Below are positions 1-6,847 of a stretch of 12,376 nucleotides of DNA, in pieces. Position 1 is the first letter of the stretch. Each line of letters begins with the position of its first letter. A program made the translations under genes and the position numbers. The notes beneath the pieces were generated by a model. It saw only the letters and a program-made list of their open reading frames with translations, searched no databases and had not been told where the DNA came from. The stretch lies in contig JBBIRT010000092.1 of the NCBI GenBank assembly GCA_037441725.1, forward strand, positions 1-12,376, given 5' to 3'. Source of the DNA: JBBIRT01 sp037441725. Its GTDB lineage: Bacteria; Desulfobacterota; BSN033; UBA1163.

Positions 1-213
1 GAGCATGGGAGACCTGGAAGGGTTTGGGTCTTGTCCCAAGATGGAAAACCAGTTCCGATCTCTCTTATTCTTGGAATTACAGATGGAACCTTTAGTGAAG
101 TCCTTTCAGATAATCTTCAAGAGGGGAGAGAAGTGATCGTTGAAGAAATCATGAACAAGAAAACCCAGACTCAGAAATCGAGGCCACCCTTTATAGGAGG
201 AGTGAGAAAATAG
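1..213 (+). CDS. macA: MacA-like periplasmic adaptor of an efflux pump, C-terminal end (partial)
   Basis: This frame is open from the first base of the window, so the gene begins upstream and only its last 70 residues are seen. They read as the final membrane-proximal domain of a MacA/HlyD-family adaptor: a V-W-V-L strand, then a D-G-K-P-V-P turn, then L-G-I-T-D-G-T-F-S-E-V and a closing E-G-R-E-V-I-V strand. This strand-turn pattern is typical of the C-terminal beta domain of macrolide-type adaptors. Family knowledge: the adaptor sits in the periplasm, anchored to the inner membrane, and links MacB to an outer-membrane TolC channel. A polar, Lys-rich tail follows the domain. The MacB ATPase gene starts 23 bp downstream, which supports the assignment and an operon. 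No TolC gene is visible here. Confidence 0.8.
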   Translation, partial: EHGRPGRVWVLSQDGKPVPISLILGITDGTFSEVLSDNLQEGREVIVEEIMNKKTQTQKSRPPFIGGVRK

Positions 214-236
214 GAATAGATTTTTATGGATGAGAT

Positions 237-947
237 ATGGATGCATTGATTCGGGTCCAGGATTTAATCAAGGTATATCATTTAGGAGAGGTGAGGGTCT
301 CTGCACTCAGAGGAGTTTCTCTATCCATTGAGCGAGGGGAATTTGTAGCCATCATGGGTGCTTCTGGATCAGGAAAATCGACCTTTATGAACCTCTTAGG
401 TTTTTTAGATCGCCCAACCAGCGGTCAATATCTCTTAGAGGGAATCAATGGAGAGGATCTCTCGAGAGATGAGCTCGCAGAGATAAGGAACCAAAAGATT
501 GGTTTTGTCTTTCAAGGATTTAACCTTCTATCAAGGGTCTCAGCCTTAGAGAATGTCGAACTCCCTCTGATTTATGCAGGCGTTTCTGCCTTCCAGAGAA
601 GAGAGAAGGCCAGGCATGCCCTTTCCCAGGTGGGTTTGGAGGAGAGATCCTTTCATCATCCCAGTCAACTTTCAGGAGGGGAGCAACAGCGTGTAGCTAT
701 AGCCCGAGCCATGGTCAATCATCCCTCCATCCTCCTGGCAGATGAACCAACAGGAAATCTTGATACAAAGACCAGTGAAGAGATTATGGTGATTTTTCAA
801 CGCCTCAATCAAGAGATGGGGATTACTATCATCATGGTCACCCACGAGGCTGAAATCGCCTCTTTTGCGAAGAGGATTATACTCTTTAGGGATGGTAAGG
901 TCGTGAATGATCATCCGAACGCTCCCAAGACCATAGCTACCGGGTGA
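237..947 (+). CDS. macB: MacB-type ABC transporter ATP-binding protein
   Basis: This is a 236-residue nucleotide-binding subunit with every ABC motif intact: Walker A GASGSGKST (residues 41-49), Q-loop Q93, signature LSGGEQQ (145-151), Walker B ILLADE (165-170) and switch His203. The family is the LolD/MacB/FtsE type; the ligand motif V-G-A-S/M-G-A-S-G-S-G-K and the L-G-F-L-D-R-P segment are characteristic. It would sit on the cytoplasmic face of the inner membrane and drive the FtsX-type permease encoded next. In E. coli MacB the ATPase and permease are one chain; here they are separate genes, as in many other bacteria. The start is ATG with a weak GGA six bases upstream. The stop overlaps the permease start (GTGA), which points to translational coupling. 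Confidence 0.93.
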   Translation: MDALIRVQDLIKVYHLGEVRVSALRGVSLSIERGEFVAIMGASGSGKSTFMNLLGFLDRPTSGQYLLEGINGEDLSRDELAEIRNQKIGFVFQGFNLLSRVSALENVELPLIYAGVSAFQRREKARHALSQVGLEERSFHHPSQLSGGEQQRVAIARAMVNHPSILLADEPTGNLDTKTSEEIMVIFQRLNQEMGITIIMVTHEAEIASFAKRIILFRDGKVVNDHPNAPKTIATG

Positions 948-1996
948 GGATTGAGGAGATGACCCGTCTTTTTGCAAGCCTTAGGATTGCCCTTAGAGCC
1001 TTAATGGTCAATAAGATGCGTTCGATCCTGACAATATTAGGAATCATTATTGGAGTCGGAGCAGTGATTACCATGATCGCAGTTGGATCAGGAGCAAAGC
1101 AGAGAATTTCTGAGCAGATTGCCAGCATGGGGTCGAATTTACTCATGGTGATGTCAGGCAGCTCTACCAGCGGAGGAATTCGATTCGGAGCAGGCACTGT
1201 TCCGACTCTGACGGTAGATGATGCAAAGGCCATCGCCTCAGAAATCCCTTCGGTTAAATACGCTGCTCCCTCCCTTCCGGGAATCGCTCAAGTGGTTTAT
1301 GGAAACCAAAACTGGTCCACCTCCATTGTCGGGACAACCCCTGAGATGCTTGAGATTAGGGAATGGCCAGTGGCCTCAGGACGCTCATTCACCCAACAGG
1401 ACGTGGATGGAGCCACCAAGGTTTGTCTCTTAGGGATGACAGTGGTGGAAAACCTTTTTGGAGGAATTGATCCCATTGGTCAGATCGTTCGGATTAAGAA
1501 GGTTCCGTTTACCGTCATCGGTGTTCTCAGTTATAAGGGGCAGACGACTTTTGGCCAGGATCAAGATGATACGGTCTTTGTCCCATTGACCACTGCGCAG
1601 AAGAGACTTTTTGGGATGCAGTTTCCAGGAATGGTGAGGATGATTTCGGTTCAGGCAAGGGGGCCGGAAGTCATTGGAGAAGCAGAGGTTGAGATCAACA
1701 GTCTTCTTCGTCAGAGGCATCGTATCCAACCCAATCAGGAGAGTGATTTTACAGTTAGAAATCTCACGGAATTGATGACGACGGCTGAGGAGTCTGCCAG
1801 GGTCATGTCTCTCCTTTTGGGAGCAATTGCCTCTATCTCATTGATTGTGGGTGGTATTGGGATTATGAATATCATGTTAGTATCCGTTACAGAAAGAACC
1901 AGGGAGATAGGAATACGGATTGCTGTTGGCGCTAAGGGACGGGATATCCTTCTTCAGTTTCTAATTGAATCATTAGTTCTTAGCCTCATCGGGTGA
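944..1996 (+). CDS. macB: MacB-type permease, main part, ended early by an in-frame TGA
   Basis: The 350 residues show a MacB/FtsX-family permease: a first membrane helix at about residues 27-48 with the L-G-I-I-I-G-V-G-A-V signature, a large periplasmic MacB_PCD region up to about 285, a second helix at about 288-313, and the coupling segment E-R-T-R-E-I-G-I-R-I-A-V-G-A (317-330) that contacts the ATPase. The frame stops at TGA 1994-1996 in the middle of the third helix, yet it continues without any shift as a good helix 3, helix 4 and the closing family motif at 1997-2188. The likely ancestral codon is GGA (Gly), one base away. I chose GTG 944, which overlaps the ATPase stop; ATG 959 is an alternative. 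As read, the product lacks two of four helices and is probably inactive, unless this is a sequence error. Confidence 0.85.
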   Translation: MRIEEMTRLFASLRIALRALMVNKMRSILTILGIIIGVGAVITMIAVGSGAKQRISEQIASMGSNLLMVMSGSSTSGGIRFGAGTVPTLTVDDAKAIASEIPSVKYAAPSLPGIAQVVYGNQNWSTSIVGTTPEMLEIREWPVASGRSFTQQDVDGATKVCLLGMTVVENLFGGIDPIGQIVRIKKVPFTVIGVLSYKGQTTFGQDQDDTVFVPLTTAQKRLFGMQFPGMVRMISVQARGPEVIGEAEVEINSLLRQRHRIQPNQESDFTVRNLTELMTTAEESARVMSLLLGAIASISLIVGGIGIMNIMLVSVTERTREIGIRIAVGAKGRDILLQFLIESLVLSLIG

Positions 1997-2188
1997 ATGG
2001 TTGGGATTGGAGTGGGTATGGTGGGAACGCTTGTCTTATCCCATTTCACTCAGTGGCCAATCCTCTTTTCAGTCCAATCCATTCTACTGGCCTTTCTTTT
2101 CTCAGGATCAGTGGGTGTCTTTTTTGGATTCTATCCGGCAAGAAAGGCCTCACTGCTCAATCCCATCGAGGCGCTGAGATATGAATAA
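1997..2188 (+). pseudogene. MacB-type permease, C-terminal remainder after the in-frame TGA
   Basis: These 63 codons are in the same frame as the gene before, directly after its TGA. They encode the rest of helix 3 (M-V-G-I-G-V-G-M-V-G), the fourth helix (I-L-L-A-F-L-F-S-G-S-V-G) and the diagnostic end of the MacB/FtsX family, F-Y-P-A-R-K-A-S-L-L-N-P-I-E-A-L-R-Y-E. Joined to the upstream part it gives a chain of about 413 residues, normal for the family. The first codon happens to be ATG, so separate translation by reinitiation is formally possible, but a split inside a membrane helix is not a known MacB form. I read it as the tail of one interrupted gene. Confidence 0.8.
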
Positions 2189-2251
2189 AAATTACCGATT
2201 AGATTATGGCTTTTTTAAAAAGAGAATAATAAATTATCCTCAGGAAAAGAT

Positions 2252-2761
2252 ATGAAGAACAAACTTCAAATCATTATTTATGGGTTGATCATGACTCTCA
2301 TGACCTCTCCCTCATTTCCCCAATCTTCCCATAGGGGAGCTTTTCAAGAGACGGGAATGAAAAGAGGGAGGGGAGAAAGTCTATGTTGGAGGGTTCAAGA
2401 TCTTGACCTCTCTATAGAACAGAGAAAAGGTCTTAGTTTAATTCAACAGAACTATCTTCAAGAAACTCAGTTGATCCAGAAAGAGCTTTTTACAAAGTTC
2501 TTGGAATTACGTGAGCTTCTCGTGAACCCAACCGTAAAAACGGAATCCCTTCGAGGAAAATATATCGAAATCAATGAACTCCGATCGAAACAAGAGGAAA
2601 AAGCCATCGACTATCTCATTAAAGTAAGAAACCTCCTTACTCCGGAACAACTCCTCCTCTGGTGCCCTGAGAAGGAGTTTCCCACTTTTTTACAAATGAG
2701 GCATGGGTTTGGCCCAATGGGACACATGCCTTTTAGAAAGATTTCTCCTGATAATGATTGA
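2252..2761 (+). CDS. Exported Spy/CpxP/ZraP-like periplasmic protein (LTxxQ family)
   Basis: The 169-residue product starts with a signal peptide (Lys-rich start, hydrophobic residues about 7-18, probable cleavage near residue 24-26). The mature part is predicted to be mostly helical, with an LSIEQ motif at 53-57 and an LTPEQ motif at 129-133; these paired LTxxQ-type motifs mark the Spy/CpxP/ZraP family of periplasmic chaperones and metal-stress sensors. Two Cys (C45, C138) bracket the helical core, and the C-terminal tail is rich in Met, His and Gly (M149-R-H-G-F-G to M159), plausible metal ligands. The start ATG has AGGA six bases upstream. It is followed by a kinase and a sigma-54 regulator, the ZraP-ZraS-ZraR order, so a role as an accessory sensor or envelope chaperone is inferred. 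The substrate or metal is unknown. Confidence 0.72.
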   Translation: MKNKLQIIIYGLIMTLMTSPSFPQSSHRGAFQETGMKRGRGESLCWRVQDLDLSIEQRKGLSLIQQNYLQETQLIQKELFTKFLELRELLVNPTVKTESLRGKYIEINELRSKQEEKAIDYLIKVRNLLTPEQLLLWCPEKEFPTFLQMRHGFGPMGHMPFRKISPDND

Positions 2762-2777
2762 GGTTTATAAGCATCAG

Positions 2778-2808
2778 ATCCTCTGTAAAAGGAGTGATCT
2801 AAGAGGAT
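2778..2808 (+). promoter_or_regulatory. Hairpin covering the ribosome site of the sensor kinase gene
   Basis: In the 57 bp gap before the kinase, ATCCTCT (2778-2784) is the exact inverse of AGAGGAT (2802-2808). The second arm contains the only Shine-Dalgarno-like sequence (AGAGGA) ahead of the TTG start at 2819. A shorter competing stem, AGATC (2776-2780) with GATCT (2796-2800), shares bases with the first arm and would leave AGAGGA free. The repeats are seen directly; control of translation is inferred. Confidence 0.35.
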
Positions 2809-2818
2809 AGAGAATAGC

Positions 2819-4558
2819 TTGTCCCGGAAAGAACAAAAGATAAGGAAAGGTGTCTCTCCCGTTTACCTCGGTATCATCTCTGGAGTCATCCTGATCATCC
2901 TCATCATTAATGGACTCCTTGAAATCAATCGAACTCAAAATGGATTCTACCTGTTATTAGAAAGGGAAGGTGCCATTCTTATTCAGCACTTTGAGAAAAA
3001 CATTCAGGAGGCACTCAATCTTCTCCAGGAAATGGAGAATGATCTTGATAGATCTTCTCAAAACTTTTTTTCATCAGGGCTTTTCTATGGACTAGAGGAT
3101 TCCATTGCCGAATATCTCCTGGAGGCAATGCATCAGGTCGATCAGATGGACGGGATGAGCCATTTGAATTCGACTGACCTTCAATCGTTGGTCAATCAAT
3201 ATCAGGTGATGTCTATTGAAATTTATGATTCCCATGGAAATCTTCTCCAGGGTTGGCCTTTCCCTTTTCCTTCCCATAAGAAAATGGATCTGATTCGAGA
3301 GTTGATTGATAAAAAACGTCCTGTAGTCATTGACCTTTTTGGAAAACCTCTCACTGAAGATCATCTATTCTCCATGTTTATCTGGAGGAGGGTCAATCCA
3401 GGGATCATTGCCCTACACTTAAATGGGAAACAGGTGAAAAGACTTCTTCAACAGTTTACCATTCAAAAGGCCATCTCAGATATCACTCTTAGAGAGGGGA
3501 TCCTCTATATTGAGGTAGATGATCATTCGTTCACCATCCTGGCTCATTCAGATCCAACCCTTATTGGGAAGAAAGGAGAGGATTCTCTTCTGAAAGTCCC
3601 ACTCCAGAAGGAGCAAATCTTTACTCGGCACTTCCACTCCCATCAGGGAGAAGAGATCTTTGAAGTAATGAAACCCATCACCCTGAGAGAGGAGCCTTTT
3701 GGATTCATTCGAATTGGATACTCCTCAAAAGAGGTCCAATTCATCTTGGGACAAGTTAAAAAGAATGTGGTCCTTTCAATTATTTTCTTTCTCATCTTAG
3801 GAGTTTCTGCTACTATACTGATTGGGGTAAACCAGAACCGACATTTAAAGAAGATGAAGGAGATGGAAGATCGGATACAACTTGTGGAGAGGCTTTCGTC
3901 CCTTGGCCATTTGGCTGCAGGGGTGGCTCATGAAATCCGGAATCCTCTTAATGCGATGGGGATGGGACTCCAAAGGCTGAAAAGAGAGTTTATTCCTCAT
4001 GAGCCATCCAGGCGAGAGGAATATCTTTCTTTTATAGAGCTAATTCTCAAAGAGATTAAGAGGATCAACGAGATCATTGAACAGTTTCTGACCCTCTCCA
4101 GGCCTTTCCAGCTCCACTTAAGAGTCTCCTCCCTTCAGGGAGTCCTGAAAGATTTAATGACTCTTTTTTATGAAGAGGTTTCTTCTCTTGGAATCAAGCT
4201 TCAGATGGAGATTCCAGAAGATCTCCCGCTGATTAAGATGGACCCTGAAAAGTTGACACAGGCCTTCATCAATATTATGAAGAATGGGATACAGGCAATG
4301 GGGAACGGAGGAATCCTTCGATTGGAGTCCAGGGCACTAAAAGAATGGGTTGAAGTGATTATCACTGATTCTGGTTCAGGAATTCCATCAGATCAGATGG
4401 AGAAGATTTTCAATTACTATTACACAACCAAAGAGAATGGAGTGGGATTAGGACTTCCCATTGCCCATCGAATTATCGAGGCTCATCGGGGCCAATTAGA
4501 AATAGAAAGTCAGGTAGGGGTTGGGACCCGGGTGAGGGTAAGGCTGCCGAAGGAATAA
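2819..4558 (+). CDS. Membrane sensor histidine kinase with Cache-like periplasmic domain (ZraS-like)
   Basis: This 579-residue protein has two membrane helices (about 15-35 and 316-337) enclosing a periplasmic region of about 280 residues. The end of that region carries Cache-like signatures: a strand D-D-H-S-F-T-I-L-A-H-S-D-P followed by L-I-G-K-K-G-E-D, and I-R-I-G-Y-S-S just before helix 2. The cytoplasmic part has a short linker without a clear HAMP domain, then an H-box A-H-E-I-R-N-P-L-N with phosphoacceptor H371, an N-box N-I-M-K-N-G (485-490), a G1 box D517-S-G-S-G-I-P and a G2 box G-V-G-L-G-L (541-546). All catalytic motifs are intact. TTG is the only plausible start, because a stop lies in frame at 2795. 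Its partner is almost certainly the sigma-54 regulator 124 bp downstream. The protein before it resembles ZraP, suggesting a metal or envelope-stress signal. Confidence 0.88.
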   Translation: MSRKEQKIRKGVSPVYLGIISGVILIILIINGLLEINRTQNGFYLLLEREGAILIQHFEKNIQEALNLLQEMENDLDRSSQNFFSSGLFYGLEDSIAEYLLEAMHQVDQMDGMSHLNSTDLQSLVNQYQVMSIEIYDSHGNLLQGWPFPFPSHKKMDLIRELIDKKRPVVIDLFGKPLTEDHLFSMFIWRRVNPGIIALHLNGKQVKRLLQQFTIQKAISDITLREGILYIEVDDHSFTILAHSDPTLIGKKGEDSLLKVPLQKEQIFTRHFHSHQGEEIFEVMKPITLREEPFGFIRIGYSSKEVQFILGQVKKNVVLSIIFFLILGVSATILIGVNQNRHLKKMKEMEDRIQLVERLSSLGHLAAGVAHEIRNPLNAMGMGLQRLKREFIPHEPSRREEYLSFIELILKEIKRINEIIEQFLTLSRPFQLHLRVSSLQGVLKDLMTLFYEEVSSLGIKLQMEIPEDLPLIKMDPEKLTQAFINIMKNGIQAMGNGGILRLESRALKEWVEVIITDSGSGIPSDQMEKIFNYYYTTKENGVGLGLPIAHRIIEAHRGQLEIESQVGVGTRVRVRLPKE

Positions 4559-4578
4559 ACCCTCTTAACAAGCTTAAA

Positions 4579-4638
4579 AATGACACCTGATTTGACTCAA
4601 TGAGGTCATTGTCAAAGAGAACAGGAAGGATGTAAAAT
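4579..4638 (+). promoter_or_regulatory. Probable promoter and operator of the response regulator gene
   Basis: The 124 bp gap ahead of the regulator holds TTGTCA (4609-4614), an 18-base spacer and TAAAAT (4633-4638), a fair sigma-70 promoter. Overlapping it are inverted repeats: AATGAC (4579-4584) with GTCATT (4605-4610), TGACA (4581-4585) with TGTCA (4610-4614), and the inner CTCA-A-TGAG. A dimeric regulator bound there would cover the -35 box, so autoregulation is possible. Function is inferred from the sequence only. Confidence 0.35.
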
Positions 4639-4682
4639 CTTTTAGAAGGTAATTTTATTAAATTAGGATTAAGTCTTTTTAA

Positions 4683-6053
4683 ATGGAGAGAGCAAGAATT
4701 CTTATTGCCGAGGATGAAAAGACCCAAAGAGACCTCTTAGAAGGGTTTCTAAAAAGGGAGGGATTTTCTGTTGAGGCCGTAGCCAATGGTCGGGAGGCTC
4801 TTCAGAAGCTTCAAGAAGGTTTTTTCGATTTGGCTTTGCTCGATTATAAGATGCCTCAACTTGATGGCCTTCAGACCCTCCGTGAAATTCGAAGACTTTA
4901 TCCAGAGGTCCCAGTCGTCATGATGACAGCCTATGGAACAATTGAAACAGCCGTCACCTCTATGAAGGAAGGGGCCCTTGACTATCTCACCAAACCCATC
5001 GATCTGGATGAACTTCTCATCAAGTTTCAAAAGATATTGGAACGATCTAATCTTATTCGGGAAAATCAAAAGCTGAAGGCTCAACTTCAGGAACGCTATG
5101 CCTTTACGAATATTATATACGGAAGTCCCAAGATGGAAGAGGTGATGGGTCTGGTGGCTCGAGTGGCACCCAGTCAGGCCACAGTACTCATTCGGGGAGA
5201 GAGTGGAACCGGCAAGGAATTGGTTGCCAATGCGATTCATTATGCGAGCCCACGTGCTCAAAAACCCTTTATGAAGGTAAATTGTGGAGCAATCCCTGAG
5301 ACCCTTCTTGAAAGTGAACTGTTCGGTCATGAGAAAGGGGCCTTTACCGGGGCAACGCAAAAAAGGATAGGGCGATTTGAAGAGGCGGACGGGGGGTCCA
5401 TTTTTCTTGATGAGATTGGAGATCTTTCTTCCAGCACCCAGGTCAAACTGCTTCGAATTTTACAGGATAAGGAATTTCAACGTTTGGGATCGAATATCAA
5501 TCTTAAAACAGATGTAAGGGTGATTGCGGCCACCCATCAAAATCTTGAAGGGTTAATGAAGAAAGGACTGTTCAGAGAAGATCTCTATTATCGACTCAAT
5601 GTGATCACCATTCCCATCCCTCCTTTAAGGGAAAGAAAGGAGGATATCCCCCTTTTGATCGACTTCTTCTTAAAAAAATATTCAGAAGAAAACAAAAAAT
5701 TAATCACCGATATATCAAAGGAGGCAAGGGCGCTCCTTCTTCGTTACCCCTATCCTGGAAATGTGAGAGAATTGGAGAATCTGATTGAAAGGGCTGTGGT
5801 GCTCTGTCGGGGGGAAATCATCACAACCCAAGATCTTCCTTTCCATCTTCAGGAAGAAAGGTCTGAAAACCTTTCTGATGCTTTTAAAAAGGAAAAGAGT
5901 CTCCCTGAATCTTTAGAGGAGATTGAGAGAGATACCATTATCAAGGCCCTCCGTCAGCATCATGGGGTTCAGATCAAAGCCGCTGAAAGCTTAGGGATTA
6001 GTGAGAGGGTTCTCCGATATAAGATCAAGAAATATAAAATCCGATATCAATGA
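4683..6053 (+). CDS. Sigma-54-dependent response regulator, NtrC/ZraR family
   Basis: The 456-residue protein has the full NtrC-family plan. The receiver domain (about 5-118) has the acidic pair E10/D11, phosphoacceptor D54 in L-L-D-Y-K-M-P, T82 and K104 (T-K-P). The AAA+ domain (about 143-380) has Walker A GESGTGKE (172-179), the sigma-54 contact loop GAFTGA (219-224), Walker B S-I-F-L-D-E (239-244) and the F-R-E-D-L-Y-Y-R-L-N segment with the arginine finger. A Fis-type helix-turn-helix lies at about 415-452. It should bind upstream of sigma-54 promoters and remodel the polymerase when phosphorylated by the kinase encoded upstream. The intact GAFTGA loop says it is a genuine sigma-54 activator. 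ATG 4683 has only a weak upstream AGGA. Targets are not evident: I found no convincing -24/-12 promoter in the window. Confidence 0.93.
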   Translation: MERARILIAEDEKTQRDLLEGFLKREGFSVEAVANGREALQKLQEGFFDLALLDYKMPQLDGLQTLREIRRLYPEVPVVMMTAYGTIETAVTSMKEGALDYLTKPIDLDELLIKFQKILERSNLIRENQKLKAQLQERYAFTNIIYGSPKMEEVMGLVARVAPSQATVLIRGESGTGKELVANAIHYASPRAQKPFMKVNCGAIPETLLESELFGHEKGAFTGATQKRIGRFEEADGGSIFLDEIGDLSSSTQVKLLRILQDKEFQRLGSNINLKTDVRVIAATHQNLEGLMKKGLFREDLYYRLNVITIPIPPLRERKEDIPLLIDFFLKKYSEENKKLITDISKEARALLLRYPYPGNVRELENLIERAVVLCRGEIITTQDLPFHLQEERSENLSDAFKKEKSLPESLEEIERDTIIKALRQHHGVQIKAAESLGISERVLRYKIKKYKIRYQ

Positions 6054-6086
6054 TGGACTGATCAGTAAGTCCGTTGGGGGAGGAAT

Positions 6087-6788
6087 ATGGCTTATTACCG
6101 ATATCAATTCTCATTTGGGTATGGGTTGACTCCGGTGATTAAAAATCTGATCATTGTGATGGTAGGGGTTTATCTCTTTCAAAAGATTGCAGAGATCAGC
6201 CTTTCAGAAATCTACCATTATTATTTTATCTATTACTTTGCACTCGTGCCTATTCTTATCTTGAAGAAAATTTTTCTCTGGCAACTAGGGACTTACCTCT
6301 TCCTTCACGGAGGGGTTTTCCATCTCCTGTTTAACCTCCTTGCCCTATGGATGTTTGGTGGAGAATTGGAAAACTATATGGGATCAAAGCGGTTCTTAAG
6401 ATATTTTCTTTTCTGTGGGATTGGAGCAGGTCTCTGTACGGTTCTCTTTACTCCTACAGTTTATCAGCGCATCCCTGTCATTGGGGCCTCTGGGGCCATC
6501 TACGGAATACTCTTAGCCTTTGGTTGGCTATTTCCCAACCGTCCCATCTATTTATACTTTCTCTTTCCCATACCGGCAAAATATTTCGTCATTCTCTTTG
6601 GTCTGATCGAATTCTTTTCCTCCTTGGAGGGTTCGGGTGGAGGGGTTTCCCACATCACCCATCTGGGCGGACTCCTCTTCGGTGTCTTCTATATGGGCTA
6701 TCCGGTCATTCGACAAAAAATCCGTCGCGAGTATTACAAGCGGAAGTGGTCTCAAAGGGGCCCAAGGGATGGAGGCTATTTCCATTAA
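6087..6788 (+). CDS. Rhomboid-family intramembrane serine protease
   Basis: This 233-residue polytopic protein carries the rhomboid signatures in order. H74-G-G-V-F-H79-L-L-F-N83 supplies the oxyanion-site His and Asn. E95-N-Y-M-G-S-K-R-F-L-R-Y-F is the family segment after helix 2. G133-A-S135-G contains the nucleophile Ser135. S-H-I-T-H192-L-G-G contains the catalytic His192. The Ser-His dyad is therefore intact. Six or so membrane helices can be placed between residues 18 and 207, and a Lys/Arg-rich cytoplasmic tail follows (209-225). Rhomboids cleave membrane-anchored substrates in the bilayer; the substrate here is unknown. A strong GGGGGAGGA site precedes the ATG. The gene starts 33 bp after the sigma-54 regulator, with an inverted repeat (GGACT/AGTCC, 6055-6072) in the gap, so co-transcription is likely. 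Confidence 0.92.
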   Translation: MAYYRYQFSFGYGLTPVIKNLIIVMVGVYLFQKIAEISLSEIYHYYFIYYFALVPILILKKIFLWQLGTYLFLHGGVFHLLFNLLALWMFGGELENYMGSKRFLRYFLFCGIGAGLCTVLFTPTVYQRIPVIGASGAIYGILLAFGWLFPNRPIYLYFLFPIPAKYFVILFGLIEFFSSLEGSGGGVSHITHLGGLLFGVFYMGYPVIRQKIRREYYKRKWSQRGPRDGGYFH

Positions 6789-6847
6789 AATTTAAAGATT
6801 CCCTTTAGGAGTCAGGGGTCAATTAAGGACTCGAATCCTATTCAGTT

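Noticed and set aside
31..213. A separate 60-residue gene starting at TTG 31
   Set aside because: The frame is open to the window edge and the upstream residues continue the MacA-like domain, so TTG 31 is internal.
1994..2050. Selenocysteine insertion or a TGA-as-Gly code for the macB TGA
   Set aside because: I see no SECIS-like stem-loop just after the TGA, and MacB has no selenoprotein form. TGA is used as a normal stop in several genes here (ATPase 945-947, DUF72 7598-7600, nifU, nifS), which rules out a reassigned code.
4581..4596. Sigma-54 promoter candidate TGACACCTGATTTGAC
   Set aside because: It lacks the GG at -24 and the GC at -12, the two essential dinucleotides. The nearby sigma-70 match is better.
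4749..5360. A 203-codon minus-strand frame opposite the response regulator
   Set aside because: It lies wholly inside a gene with intact receiver and AAA+ motifs and shows no recognisable family; it is a shadow of that gene.
6347..6808. A 153-codon frame overlapping the rhomboid gene
   Set aside because: It is in another frame of a gene whose rhomboid catalytic motifs are all intact, and its translation has no recognisable domain.
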